Source: Zarea fungicola
Lineage: Eukaryota; Ascomycota; Sordariomycetes; Hypocreales; Cordycipitaceae
Length of the DNA stretch: 64,000 nucleotides
Reading direction: 5' to 3'
NCBI GenBank assembly: GCA_900169235.1
Contig: FWCC01000025.1
Span: forward strand, 1 to 64,000
The position numbers and the translations under genes are program-made. Position 1 is the stretch's first letter. The number at the start of each line of letters is the position of its first letter. The notes under the pieces are model-generated. The model was not told the DNA's origin. It was given only the letters and a program-made list of their open reading frames with translations, and did not search any database. Below are positions 46,988-58,000 of this stretch, one piece after another.

Positions 46988-48682
46988 CTAGATGGCCCAG
47001 TTGGCTTTCTCGGTGTTCCGCCCAGATTCATTAGTCCTTTTATACTCGCATCCAATCTTGGTTAATAATGATGTCACATCAGTATCCGTCTCAGACCAAG
47101 TTTGCTGGATAATGCTAGACACTTCCGAGAACCTAGGAGAGAGTCGAAATGGAAATGGTTTGGGCCGAACAACAAAGTAGTCTGTTAAATCCAGTGTATC
47201 AACTTCAATAACCCTATTATTCTCATCCAATGCCTTGTCAAATCGAAATGTCCACAGCAGGTGAGAAATAGTAATGAACAGTGATTGCCTCGCAATTGTC
47301 TCCCCAACACATACTCGCCGACCAAAGCCAAACGAAGCGTTAGGCAGCTGAGGCTTCTCAAGCCACCGCTCCGGGCGAAACAGCTCGGGGTCACCATAGA
47401 CAGCTGCGTCGCCATGGATGGACCACACGTTCGGAATGATAACAGAGCCCTTTGGGATCCGGTAACCATTGTACACGTCCTCGCGCAGGTTCGAGTGTGG
47501 CACTCCTGCGATTGTAAGCGGCCGCCAACGAGTAACCTCTTCGATGAAGGCGCAGGTATACGGAAGCTTCTCTTTATCGCTGTGCGCGGGCAATCGACCC
47601 CGGCCAACGACGTCATCCAGCTCAGTCTGTGCACGCAAGACTTGCAAAGGGTGCGTCACCGCAATCATGACAAACATCTCAATAGTTTGACCCGTCGTGT
47701 CTAACCCGGCATCGGCCAGTATTCCCATGTCGTATGCCAGCTCCAGTTCACTAAACTGGTGCGAATTCTTCCCCGCTAGGAGCTCCTTGGTCCAGTTCCA
47801 ACTTGGACTGGCCTTTCCGCGCCGCAAGTTGCGCAGGTGATGTGCCTTTTCATACTCGAACCACTCCGATGCTTTTCGTTTCCACGGTGCCAGCCAATCG
47901 GGGAGGTAGTTGAGGGCGGGTAGGATGTCACACGGCCAGGTGCCTGGCTTCATGGCCTCCACAAAATTGTGCTGCACAACGTGGGCGCTGGCCATGACCG
48001 GCGCGTTGCTGGCGTCTACGGGGAAGCCATAAACCAGGCTAAATATGACGCTCGCGGCAAAGCAATTCAACGCACGCTTCACGGCCTCGTGATTATCCAT
48101 GTCTTTGGCCTTATTGCTGACCTCGAGCTCCACTGTCACCTCCTGGGATGTAGCGTGCTCTAGAAGATAGCGCATGGCTCTGAGGCTTTCCATTTGCTGC
48201 AAGGGGATGTACAGTCGTGCCGATCGAGGTGCTACCAGCGGGGCGGCAGCGCGCTTGTGCATAGCAAACTCATGGCCGGACGGTCGTAGAAGCGTGTGCA
48301 TCTTCTTGTAGAGCAAATCAAACGCCATCGGGCAGCGTGGACGAGACGAGTAGTTGCTTGAGCGTTTATTCAGCAGCTCATGGGCGGTTTCCCAATTTCC
48401 CAAAACAATGATGGTGTCCTTGCCGGCGATGAGGCGGTAGATCGATCCATATTCTTGTTTCCAAAGATCGTACTGCCGCCAAGATTCCCGTCTCGGCAGC
48501 TGCAGTATGTTTCCGAGCAAGGGTAAAGCTGGTGGCCCGGGGGGGAGTGGGTGCTGCAGCAGACGGCGCACAATGATGGCAGCAGTTATCAAGCCGACAA
48601 GGAGAAATCCCGAGTTGATGCTGATGATGCCTCCACTGCCAGATGTAAGGCCAATAGATGCAAGGAATGATAGGACAGTCAT
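46988..48682 (-). CDS. Cytochrome P450 monooxygenase
   Basis: This is a single-exon gene of 564 residues. An N-terminal membrane anchor (GFLLVGLITAAIIVRRLL) is followed by the Pro-rich hinge PLPPGPPALPLLGN. The I-helix oxygen-binding segment is DAGLDTTGQT, the K-helix ExxR is EEVTRWRP, the PERF-like motif is FRPERW and the haem loop is FGFGRRVCVGE with the axial Cys at about residue 457. All catalytic elements are intact. The protein is ER-anchored and would need a P450 reductase. General resemblance is to fungal families such as the O-methylsterigmatocystin oxidoreductase/phenylacetate hydroxylase type, but the substrate cannot be told. The C-terminus runs about 60 residues beyond the usual end. 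The gene is divergent from a MetE-like gene, with 844 bp between the two start codons. Confidence 0.93.
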   Translation of the reverse strand: MTVLSFLASIGLTSGSGGIISINSGFLLVGLITAAIIVRRLLQHPLPPGPPALPLLGNILQLPRRESWRQYDLWKQEYGSIYRLIAGKDTIIVLGNWETAHELLNKRSSNYSSRPRCPMAFDLLYKKMHTLLRPSGHEFAMHKRAAAPLVAPRSARLYIPLQQMESLRAMRYLLEHATSQEVTVELEVSNKAKDMDNHEAVKRALNCFAASVIFSLVYGFPVDASNAPVMASAHVVQHNFVEAMKPGTWPCDILPALNYLPDWLAPWKRKASEWFEYEKAHHLRNLRRGKASPSWNWTKELLAGKNSHQFSELELAYDMGILADAGLDTTGQTIEMFVMIAVTHPLQVLRAQTELDDVVGRGRLPAHSDKEKLPYTCAFIEEVTRWRPLTIAGVPHSNLREDVYNGYRIPKGSVIIPNVWSIHGDAAVYGDPELFRPERWLEKPQLPNASFGFGRRVCVGETIARQSLFITISHLLWTFRFDKALDENNRVIEVDTLDLTDYFVVRPKPFPFRLSPRFSEVSSIIQQTWSETDTDVTSLLTKIGCEYKRTNESGRNTEKANWAI

Positions 48683-49526
48683 TTTTCCTGATAGGAGACA
48701 ACACTGAGGTCTTGCTTTCCGAATTTAAAACAAGCAAAAGCAAAGGCCGTGTTGAAAAAAATATCTACGAGCATGCATGTATATAATAACAGATAATTTT
48801 GTAATGCGAACCAGAGCAATAGTCCCACCTCTCTTTGGACTCTATTACCCTGAATTTGACATATTCCCACAGCGGGCAGATCCGTGGAATGGACGAAGAC
48901 ATGAAGCGCATGAAACTGTCTCAGTCAGAGCACTAGTGGCTACGTGATCATATACCCTAAATCGACTCTCATAGCTGCATCGCAGTGTCTCGCTTCTTGC
49001 CACCCTCCGTTGTATGGGACATATGACCCAGCCACGGTTCCATCTGTAGCCACACCATTTTCGAAGTCTAGACTCAATGAAATTTCCAACTGCCAGCCGC
49101 AAAGAGAAACGCGCCTTCCATTCCGTAAATTTTTCCCATGGAGACCGACTAGTATGACGTATTGCTAATCACTTATGTTAAAGCCTAGGCCTTTGCCGCT
49201 GGCCCAACCAGTGACCGAACATTTGCGGCAGAGAAGTTACGATATACAGGCCACCAATGAATTGACAGGATTCTTGCATCAAATGTCTTACTACGTGGCA
49301 ACAGTGTATTTGCCGTAGAGTAATCCGTCATCCATGCTGCAGTATCCAATTCTGGACTGCCACCCATCCATGCTGCAGTATCCAAATTCTGGACTGCCAC
49401 CTGCCACCCGCCTGCAGACTTGCTTTTCCTTCCTCTAGATTCTTGAGAATATCAATACATGGCAGCGAATTTGTTATTGCATACTCTTAGTGTGGTTTAG
49501 AAACTACACTTGACTTGTCTGGCAAA
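48683..49526. other. Divergent intergenic region between P450 and MetE-like gene
   Basis: It contains a two-copy direct repeat at 49329-49403 and otherwise no gene. Shared regulation of the two flanking genes is possible but no site can be pointed to. Confidence 0.5.
49329..49403. repeat. Direct tandem duplication of about 37 bp
   Basis: A unit starting CATCCATGCTGCAGTATCCA and ending TTCTGGACTGCCAC occurs twice in a row, with a single inserted base in the second copy. It lies about 125 bp before the MetE-like start codon. Confidence 0.9.
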
Positions 49527-50639
49527 ATGTCTCGAGGTTCTGGCTGCCTTTTGCTCGGAAGCGTTCCTTTACGGAACGCGGAAAGTGTCTTTCGGCGTGC
49601 AGAAAAAGCCCTTCCCAGGCGTCTACTGTACATCCCAGATGGTGAAACTGGAAACAGGAGCCAGTACACCTTGTTTCAATTCTCCCTCTTTCCTGCGTCA
49701 GCGCTCTCCTTCCCCGACAACGGACCGCTCTCTGAGGAGCAACTGGCCGTTCTCACCAAGCATTTCGAGGAGAATGAGATTCACTCTGGATATGAAGATG
49801 CAGCAATACAAAGCTATGGGGTATTTAAAACGCTTAAAGCCCAAGGAATTATTCCTCCCAGCACAAAATTCCAGGTTGGCCTGCCGACCCTAACCAATGT
49901 CATAGGTGCGGCGATCAAGCCAAGCATTCAGAAGATTGCCGCACCCTGCTATGAAAAGGCATTGCTTAATGCTATATCCCGCATTCAGGAAAATATTCCA
50001 CATGACGAACTTGCCATCCAAATCGACATGGGCATGGATATGGCCTGTTGGGAGGATTTTCACATGACTGAGCCGTTCTGGAACGACCTGCAATGGAATG
50101 TCTGGTTTGATACAAGATTATACGTGGTTGAATACATTACCCGCATGATTGATCAAGTGGCGGACACTGTGGATGTGGGACTCCATTTCTGCTATGGTAT
50201 GTCTTTTTAATCCAAGTGTCAGAATTCGGCGTTGACTAATTCGCTTGCAGGCGACCGGGATCACAAGCATTTCAAAGAGCCAGAGTCACTCGGCAGTATT
50301 GTTGAGCTGTACACGAAGATAAGAGAGACATGCTCACGAAGGGTTCAATGGATTCATTGTCCTGTTCCTCAGAGCGCGATGAGCAGGCTCGATGATTACT
50401 ACGCTCCTCTGGCAAAACTATCCCCAGTACTCAATGAGGATCATACAAAGCTGTATCTGGGATTAGTTCATGCTGGTGATTTGCATGGAACCTATCAAAG
50501 AATTGCAGCAGCCACGAGTGTTGTGGAGGACTTTGGGGTTGCAACAGAATGCGGACTTGGAAGAACACCAGCTGCAGAGATTGACAATATCTTGAATATT
50601 ATGCAAGAGGTCTCAAATCCAGTCTGGGAGTGTTTCTAA
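49527..50639 (+). CDS. MetE/UROD-like TIM-barrel protein, uncharacterised
   Basis: This two-exon gene (49527-50196, 50251-50639; GTATGT donor, TTGCAG acceptor) encodes 352 residues. The start matches a fungal family beginning LLGSVPLRNAESVF and RRLLYIPDGETGNR. Later motifs recall the C-terminal barrel of cobalamin-independent methionine synthase: GLHFCYGD, where MetE has a zinc-binding His-x-Cys, and ATECGLGR, where MetE has its last zinc Cys. QVGLPT and DMGMDMAC strands fit a TIM barrel. It is far shorter than MetE (about 760 residues) and lacks the N-terminal folate half, so it should not be called methionine synthase. It may be a zinc-dependent methyl or thiol transferase of unknown substrate. 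The P450 gene is divergent. Confidence 0.8.
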
Positions 50640-51223
50640 CTTTTTAGCTGAATTCTGACTTCAATGGAGCAGTTGTGTTGGGGGGTTATTGCTGTTACTG
50701 CTGATGGTATGGCTTGGCCTGGATAGTGTAGACGTGCTCGCAATCAACATCAAATCCACAGTTGTTTATTTGTGAATTTTTCTCTTTTTATTTATTCTCT
50801 CTGCTCGAAATCGAGTACTTTCGTATTTCACGCGCCTTGCTCATGATTCTTCATGCCGTGACATCTTCATGCCGTGCAGTATGTAGGCTACGTCCTACCC
50901 TGTAGCTTCCAAACAAGTCTGTCAATTGAAACGTTTCTTCTTATTTTTTTTGGTTGCCTTGAACAAATTGATTCTTTTGTTCGTCTATATAGCTCAGTAA
51001 TAGAGCAAATATTTGTCACTGAAATATTATACTTCGTCGCTGCCGCAAGCATCTGGCCTGCCCAAGTACTTAGAAAACGACCCCTCGTTAGTGGTTGAGC
51101 TGCCCCACCTTGACATCCCGCCTTCTTCTCCAGCAAAACCCGTCATCGTAAAAAAAAGGTTACAAAAAGAGACCAGCATACTGCCATTCCATACGGTCAA
51201 CAACCGCAATCGCAACTCCCATC
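50640..51223. other. Intergenic, no supported gene
   Basis: Region upstream of ELP3. No protein domain or RNA gene is seen. Confidence 0.5.
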
Positions 51224-53022
51224 ATGGCTACCGCGACAGTCACTGTAACGGCCGCTGCCACTGGCAAGAAAAAAAATGTCGACACTACCACCGAGAGCGA
51301 GCGCTACCTACGCTGCTGCGCCGACGTAGCCAATGCCCTCATCGAGGAGCACGAGGCAAGCAAGAATGGCCGAGCAGGTCGCGATATCAACCTCAACTCT
51401 CTGCGGTCCAAGATGGCCAAGAAGCACAAACTCGCCAATATCCCCCCCCTGACGGCCATCATCGCCGCTATCCCTGAACACTACAAGAAATATATTCTCC
51501 ACAAGCTCATTGCGAAGCCGATCCGTACGTTGGCCCATCATGGCGCTGGAATGCCATTTGAAGCCTTCTGTTTGCTAACAGCACCCTAGGAACCTCGTCT
51601 GGTATTGCCGTCGTCGCCGTCATGTGCAAGCCGCATCGCTGCCCCCATATTGCCTACACCGGCAACATTTGTGTATACTGCCCTGGTGGGCCCGACTCCG
51701 ACTTTGAATACAGCACACAGTCCTACACCGGTTACGAGCCCACCTCGATGCGAGCCATTCGTGCGCGATACGACCCGTTTGAGCAGGCCCGTGGCCGTGT
51801 AGACCAGATCAAGTCCCTCGGCCACTCTGTCGACAAGGTCGAGTACATCATCATGGGCGGCACCTTCATGTCACTGGCCCCGTCCTACCGCGAGGACTTT
51901 ATTTCACAGCTACACAATGCCCTCAGTGGCTATCAAACATCCAACGTGGACGAGGCTGTCGAGGCGGCGGAGATGAGCAACGTCAAGTGTGTCGGCATCA
52001 CCATTGAGACCCGCCCGGACTACTGCCTGCAACCTCACCTGTCTGACATGTTGCGATACGGCTGTACACGACTCGAGGTCGGCGTCCAGTCGCTCTACGA
52101 AGACGTCGCGCGCGATACAAACAGAGGCCATACTGTCGCTGCCGTGGCCGAGACGTTTTGTCTGTCCAAAGATGCCGGCTTCAAGGTCGTCAGCCACATG
52201 ATGCCCGACCTGCCCAACGTCGGCATGGAGCGCGACTTGGACCAGTTTCGAGAGTACTTTGAGAACCCGGCCTTTCGCACCGACGGCCTTAAAATCTACC
52301 CGACGCTCGTCATCCGCGGAACCGGCCTGTACGAGCTGTGGCGGACCGGGCGTTACCAAAACTACACACCAAACGGCCTGATTGACCTGGTAGCGCGCAT
52401 CATGGCCCTGATCCCGCCCTGGACGCGCATCTACCGCGTGCAGCGCGACATTCCCATGCCGCTCGTCACGTCCGGCGTCGAGAACGGCAACCTGCGCGAG
52501 CTGGCGCTGGCCCGCATGAAGGACTTTGGCACGACGTGCCGCGACGTGCGCACGCGCGAGGTGGGCATCAACGAGGTCAAGAACAAGATCCGGCCGAACC
52601 AGATAGAGCTCGTGCGGCGCGACTACACGGCCAACGGCGGCTGGGAGACGTTCCTGGCGTACGAGGACCCCAAGCAGGACATTCTCGTCGGCCTGCTGCG
52701 GCTGCGCAAGTGCACGGAAAAGTACACGTTCCGCCCGGAGCTGACGGGCCAGCCGACGAGCATGATTCGCGAGCTGCACGTCTACGGGACGGCGGTGCCG
52801 GTGCACGCGCGCGACCCGCGCAAGTTCCAGCATCAGGGGTTCGGCACGCTGCTCATGGAGGAGGCAGAGCGCATCGCGCGCGACGAGCACGGCAGCGACA
52901 AGATTAGCGTCATCTCGGGCGTCGGTGTGCGGAACTACTATAGGAAGCTGGGGTACTGGCTGGATGGGCCGTATATGAGCAAGTGGCTCGATGGGCGTCC
53001 TGCGCCAGTAGAGGAGCTGTAG
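51224..53022 (+). CDS. Elongator complex catalytic subunit Elp3
   Basis: This two-exon gene (51224-51524, 51590-53022) encodes 577 residues, the usual length. After an N-terminal alpha-helical segment comes the radical-SAM domain with the cluster cysteines in [14 protein letters not shown] (about residues 117-130), preceded by VMCKPHRC, and the conserved GGTFMSL. The C-terminal GNAT acetyltransferase domain carries [12 protein letters not shown] and the acetyl-CoA loop [16 protein letters not shown] (about 514-530), ending in the conserved GPYMSKWL. Elp3 modifies wobble uridines of tRNAs (cm5U/mcm5U series) as part of Elongator. Intron: GTACGT donor and GCTAAC branch. Highly conserved across eukaryotes; the assignment is secure. 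Confidence 0.98.
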
Positions 53023-53620
53023 ACGGGTCATGCGTAAAGGAAACATTAGAATTTGGATTTTTGGCGTTGGGGATCATCCGTCAGCGCTGCTGACGCAAAA
53101 AGGGACATGATGAAATACAAATGAATTACCATTTTTTTAAGAAAGAAAAAACAATATTTTGACGCAAGAATTTGCTATGGATCATGTGCCTTGTATCACT
53201 GTTATACATTCACAGACCTAGTATTGTGCAAAGTCACGGCGCTTAGACGTCTTACACATCGGTAATACACGGGTGTAATGGAGTACACAGGCGAATGAGT
53301 AGAGGCAGCTTCATATGCCACAGTTTCTGTATTCTTTTACTTTTTGTACTGTTTGCTCCATGATATTTTTGTATTTCGTTAAAGTGAGAGCAATATATCT
53401 GAAGCACAGGCCTAATCTGGGCTGATAATTGGCAGTCCTCCAAAGCATTGTCTGATCAGACTCCCCAACCAGAAAACCAACCGTCCTAGTATAAATGTCA
53501 GACGTAAAGTTCGATATAAGTGCCACAAAATCTGTGGTAGATCTGTGGTAAATTGTAAAGAGGGGAACATACGCTCAGATCTTTCCTCTCGTCTTCAAGA
53601 GACGTCAGTTTTGGGTAATT
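53023..53620. other. Intergenic, no supported gene
   Basis: 3' flanks of two convergent genes. No coding frame with a domain is seen. Confidence 0.5.
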
Positions 53621-54010
53621 TTAGACATCCCATCGCTGGTTCTCGTCATCGTCGTTTCTCGGCGCAAGCTGAATGTTGCCGTCGACATCGGCCACGGCGT
53701 ACGCGCGGTCCCCGTCGTCGGCCAGCCAGATGATGCCGTCCTCGCCGTAGAAGCGCTGGGTGCCGGACCCCTCGGGATGTTCCTGGGTGACGCCGGCCCA
53801 CTCGGCAATGTCGTTGAAGGTGAGTGCGAGGCCGGAGTTGACATTGATGAGCTGGCCGTCCTCGAAGCGCCAGCGCTGGTTGGAGTTGTCCTCGTCCGTC
53901 TTGAGGTCATAGGTGATGACGGTGCCGCCGGCCTCGGTCGAGTTGTAGGCGACGTCGGCGACGCGGCCAGAGGCCCTGTTGCGGAGGACGAACTCACCGT
54001 CGGGGAACAT
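53621..54010 (-). CDS. Ricin-B-type (beta-trefoil) lectin domain protein
   Basis: This is a single-exon gene of 129 residues, essentially one beta-trefoil. Two QxW units are clear (NQRWRF and the C-terminal NQRWDV) with a third degenerate unit (TQRFYGE), matching the threefold repeat of the fold. The start MFPDGEFVLRNRASGRV and the absence of a signal peptide suggest a cytoplasmic fungal lectin of the small single-domain kind. Related small fungal lectins bind sugars, and some are used in defence against feeders; no catalytic toxin chain is present here. Asp and Glu are abundant. TATATAAA lies about 115 bases upstream of the ATG. The fold is clear, the ligand unknown. Confidence 0.85.
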   Translation of the reverse strand: MFPDGEFVLRNRASGRVADVAYNSTEAGGTVITYDLKTDEDNSNQRWRFEDGQLINVNSGLALTFNDIAEWAGVTQEHPEGSGTQRFYGEDGIIWLADDGDRAYAVADVDGNIQLAPRNDDDENQRWDV

Positions 54011-54952
54011 TTTTGGACGAAGAAGAGGATTGAAAGATTTGGAGAAGAAGGGTGAAAAGAAGAGGAATTGCTTGTTTGAAGGAAATGCACCTCCGGCCGC
54101 AGGAAAGGAAGAGAGAGTATGTGTTTTATATAGGCCAAGGCAGCATTGCCAAGAGACGTCCTTCTTTCACATTCACTTCACATCCACCACATATCCACCG
54201 CACATCCCTTTGTTTCGATACTCGAGCACGAAAATGCCTCAGTCATCTAGCCGTGCATCCCGTGGTCTGGACTGGAAGATGCAAGTGTTTGTTGTACATG
54301 ACGTGTCTGTGATCAATTGGGCATCCATGGTCAAACAAGTGGTACAATATTATGCAGCTTCTCTTAAACACTGCCACAATTTATCTTGGCGCTCAGGTGG
54401 AGGAGAGGGGAATAAGACGTGCCCACTTGTGCGGGATGATGCGCTGTCACAAAGAAATGCCGGCAAGGCGGAATTCCTGCCAATCTATTTTTGCCAATAA
54501 TAAATGGTGAAAGGACAATTATGCATGCCGTTACGGGTAAGTATGTGGTGGCCGGGATCTGCCGGGAGGGGCATCTTTATGACTTGATATGGACAGGGTG
54601 CATATGCCAGATCCGTCGCATGTGGTGATGCCACTCACACCCATCAAGTTGCAAACAAACTGAACAAAATGTTTGAAATTTCGTGCATCTGGTGCTTCAT
54701 TAGATACGCCGTATCTCCTACAGTAACGGCTGGGAATGTCTCGGCTTTATTACCGACACGCTAGTATCACGGGTACGCCACCCCGACCGCCGGATGGATC
54801 GACAACAGCGATATTGGCGGGGTCTCATTGCCATTTCCAGCTTCATTCATACGCAATAAGACCTTTGCTGCAACTCTCCCCAGATTTCTGCTTTGGAATT
54901 CTTGCATTGTAAATACACAATTGCACTTGTTTGGTCCAATTGCTTTCAAGAC
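54011..54952. other. Divergent intergenic region between lectin and amidohydrolase
   Basis: It contains the lectin TATA box (54124-54131) and purine-rich leader. A plus-strand frame across 54052-54500 has no domain and overlaps the lectin leader, so it is not called. Confidence 0.5.
54124..54131 (-). promoter_or_regulatory. TATA box of the lectin gene
   Basis: The minus strand reads TATATAAA about 115 bases upstream of the lectin ATG, a strong consensus TATA box and a typical distance for a fungal gene. Confidence 0.55.
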
Positions 54953-56440
54953 ATGACTCGACGAGCCGTTAGTCGGGCCACTTCCCAGGCTCTACAGCCC
55001 CAACCTACAACAATCCCTCCGCAGGCACTCCAGATCCAACACACCCCGTCCCCTGTCACGCAGAATACTGTTCCTGAGAAGCTCATCAAACCTTGGAAGC
55101 TGCCCCCTCAAAAGACATATGTCCTGCACAATGCCAACGTCGTCGATGCCCTCAATGGCAAGATAATACCCCTACAGACCGTCACATTGTCCAATGGCCT
55201 CATCGAGTCCGTCGTGCCTACGAATGACTACAATCACCCGATCCTCTCGCCCTCTGCTGATGTGGTGCTAGTCGATCTCGCCGGTCGCTATCTCTGCCCC
55301 GGCCTCATCGACTGCCACATGCACGTCACCGCCGTCGCCGGCTCCCCGTCGCTATCTCTTGCCCTCTCAGAGCCAGACATGGCCGTTTCATACTTTCGCC
55401 AGCCTTTTCTCTGCCAGCAAATTCTCAGCCGCGGCTTCACCTCGGTCCGCGACACGGGCGGTGCGACCCTCGCCCTCAAGGAGGCCATTGCCGATGACGT
55501 CTTTCCCGGCCCCCGCCTCTTCATCTCCAACAAGGCCCTTTCCCAAACGGGCGGCCACGGCGATAGCCGCGGGGCGCACATCAAAGGTGCTGCCGGTGGT
55601 GATTGCTGCCAGTTCGGCGGCGGCGGCGGCGGTGCAGAGACGTCCATCTCCGTCGTCGCCGACGGCGTGCCGGCGTGCCTCGTCGCGGCGCGGACCCAGC
55701 TGCGCATGGGCGCCGACTTCATCAAGGTCATGGTCGGCGGCGGCGTCGCCAGCCCGACGGACCGCCTCGACCACACGCAGTTCACCGCCGACGAGCTGCG
55801 CGCCATCACCGACGTGGCGGCCGGCCACGGGACCTACGCGACGGCGCACGCGTACACGCCCAGGGCGATCCGCCACGCGGTGGACAATGGCGTCCGGGGC
55901 ATCGAGCACGGCAACCTCTTGGACGCGGACACGGCGCGGTACATGGCGGAGAGGGGCATCTGGCTCACGCCCACGCTCGTCACGTACCAGGCCATGGGAG
56001 ATGACAAGTATGCCGGGTTCCTGCCGCCGGCGAACCAGGAGAAGAACCAGCAGGTGCTCGCGCGCGGGCTCGAGTCGCTGAAGATCGCGCACGAGGCCGG
56101 CGTCGTCATCTGCCACGGGACGGACCTGCTGGGTCCGCTGCAGGAGGAGCAGTCGCGCGAGTTTGGGCTGCGCGCAAGGGCGCTGCCGAGCGAGGTGGTG
56201 CTGCGGGGGGCGACGGTGAATGCGGCGCGCATGCTGGGCCAGGAGGACGTGCTGGGCCAGGTCAGGGCTGGGTTTGCGGCGGACGTGCTGGTTCTGAATA
56301 AGAATCCGCTCGACGACGTGAGCGTGCTGGATGAGCCGGACAAGAGCGTGCTGGTGGTGCTGAAGAATGGACGGGTGTACACGAGTCGCTGGAGCGAGGT
56401 GGCGGAGGACGTCAAGCCGACAACCCGCATGATTGAATGA
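54953..56440 (+). CDS. Metal-dependent amidohydrolase (imidazolonepropionase/prolidase-like)
   Basis: This is a single-exon gene of 495 residues starting MTRRAVSRATSQ. It has the composite beta-sandwich of the family at the N-terminus (YVLHNANVVDALNGK) and the metal-binding HxH of strand 1 in GLIDCHMHV (about residue 121). A Lys/Gly motif FIKVMVGGGVASP comes next, then His in THAHAYTP and in GIEHGN, and the last metal-binding Asp in CHGTDLLG (about 389). Such enzymes cut amide or lactam bonds or act as Xaa-Pro dipeptidases; the combination HMHV, KVMVGGG and EHGN resembles the fungal amidohydrolase group that includes ochratoxin- and prolidase-type members. The substrate is unknown. The gene is strongly GC-biased at third positions in its second half. 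Its end is convergent with the wax-synthase-like gene, 324 bp apart. Confidence 0.88.
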   Translation: MTRRAVSRATSQALQPQPTTIPPQALQIQHTPSPVTQNTVPEKLIKPWKLPPQKTYVLHNANVVDALNGKIIPLQTVTLSNGLIESVVPTNDYNHPILSPSADVVLVDLAGRYLCPGLIDCHMHVTAVAGSPSLSLALSEPDMAVSYFRQPFLCQQILSRGFTSVRDTGGATLALKEAIADDVFPGPRLFISNKALSQTGGHGDSRGAHIKGAAGGDCCQFGGGGGGAETSISVVADGVPACLVAARTQLRMGADFIKVMVGGGVASPTDRLDHTQFTADELRAITDVAAGHGTYATAHAYTPRAIRHAVDNGVRGIEHGNLLDADTARYMAERGIWLTPTLVTYQAMGDDKYAGFLPPANQEKNQQVLARGLESLKIAHEAGVVICHGTDLLGPLQEEQSREFGLRARALPSEVVLRGATVNAARMLGQEDVLGQVRAGFAADVLVLNKNPLDDVSVLDEPDKSVLVVLKNGRVYTSRWSEVAEDVKPTTRMIE

Positions 56441-56764
56441 TTTGACAAGAGCGATGATGTTTCAGCGGGCCTGTATGAAATGCGGATGTGTGTACTCTGG
56501 AAGAGTAAGAACACTAGTTTCCGAGTAATTGACCCTTGACGGCCAGCTTGTAAGTTGCAATAATGATTTTGGACAACAAGTTCATATAGGGGTGAATGCA
56601 TTTGCTGTAAGACATGAAAGTGAAGATGACTTTGATGAATGGAAGGAAAATGTCAAACCGAGGTCCATTACCACTATTTATTCTTCTTCATTTTTTATCG
56701 TCTATATTTGCGAAAGGTTTGAAGCCGGGCAGTAATAATGTCTAGCCTAGGAACTACCGCCGCT
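56441..56764. other. Convergent intergenic spacer
   Basis: These are the 3' flanks of two genes; nothing else is seen. Confidence 0.5.
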
Positions 56765-58000
56765 TCAAGGTAGGACGCCCTCCAGGAGAGGCCAGAGCTG
56801 AGAAGCCTGCGGCTGCGCATACTTTGCCGAGCTATACGCCCAATACGGCGCCATCCAAAAGAGCCAAAATGCTACCCAGCAGTATCCCACGACGCGCTCC
56901 AGCAAAGGCTGCCCTTGCAACGGGCTGCCCACCTTCTTGTAGATGTGCCGCACCAAATCCTCCAACATGACGGCAAACGCCTGCGACGTGAAGAAGAGAA
57001 AGTGGCCGCATTCTGAGAGCGGCACACCCGATGCAATCTCGGCGCAGCCGTGGATCGCGCCCGAAATGGCAAAAGCGAGCGTCAGGCGCAGATATCGAGA
57101 GACCAGAGTCCCGCGCGCAAGACAGAGTACGTGGTCGACAAAGGCGTCGGCAGGACCGCAAATGGCGCGCCGAAGGCCCTGATGATAAAAGTCACTGTGA
57201 TTTTTGTTTCCTTAGCAGGGGGAATAAAAGGTACGGAATTTTACTAACCCCCAGTATCCTCGTACTGAACACGTCTTGGAGAGCTGTCCAAACATTGGTG
57301 GGCATTCTGCCGGCGAGGAGAGGCACAATGCGAGAGCGACCACAGTAAAGACCGCGTAGGCCAGGTATACACCTGCAATCGCCGACGATACATACCGTAC
57401 CACCACAGACGCCCGAAACAGGAGCTCCTCCGCCGTGACCTGGTCCAGCCGTGAGAACAGCGCCCGCTGGCCCATCATGGCGTCGTCGCCCACGGTGGAG
57501 ATGTTGCAGAGGTCGAGCGCCGCGAGGCTCGCCGCAATGTACACCAGCCGGCGCAATATCAAGGCGGCGCGCGATGGCACGGCCGACGGGGCGCGGCGCG
57601 AGAACGGAGGCACCTTGGCGATTTGCCAGGACGTGCCCAAACGGCGCCAGTTGCAGAGGAGCACCAGCGGCGTCCAGATATAACGGGCGAAGGCCGACGG
57701 GCTGCTATTGCCGCGCATTTTTAGAAATTCCAAAGAAGAGGCGCGGAGGACGACCAGGTAGTCGACGGCGTGGCAGAGGAGCGTAAAGGACAGCGTCATC
57801 AGGCCGTACGGCAGATCAAGGTATGCGCCCTCCGCCACGGGAAAGGCGGCGATGAAGCCGTACTGGACGGCGAAGAGCACGCAGACGACGGCGAGGCGGA
57901 GCGGGACGGCGTCGGGGGAAAGCGATAGACCAAATGAAAAGGCAACGAAGCTGGCCGTCGCGACCAGGCCCAGCGCTGGTCCTGCGGAAAGCGATTCCAT
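56765..58000 (-). CDS. Wax-synthase-like membrane O-acyltransferase
   Basis: This two-exon gene (58000-57249, 57194-56765) encodes 393 residues. There are several hydrophobic helices (for example LRLAVVCVLFAVQYGFIAA and YGLMTLSFTLLCHAVDYLV). The family block ECPPMFGQ, SVRGYWG is followed across the splice by DFYHQGLRRA, the counterpart of the usual FWHQ-RR motif. The membrane-embedded catalytic His is in AISGAIHGCAE. The acceptor at 57195 (CACAG) was chosen because only it keeps the phase with the GG|GTTAGT donor and restores the FYHQ block. Fungal members acetylate or acylate secondary metabolites or sterol-like acceptors in the ER. No cluster partner stands next to it apart from the glycosyltransferase 1.7 kb away, so the acceptor is unknown. 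Confidence 0.87.

Noticed and set aside
51910..53046. 378-codon minus-strand frame opposite ELP3
   Set aside because: Long antisense frame produced by GC-rich third codon positions of ELP3; Arg/Ala/Val-rich translation with no domain.
55388..56601. Long antisense frames opposite the amidohydrolase
   Set aside because: Shadows of a GC-biased gene; no protein family recognised.
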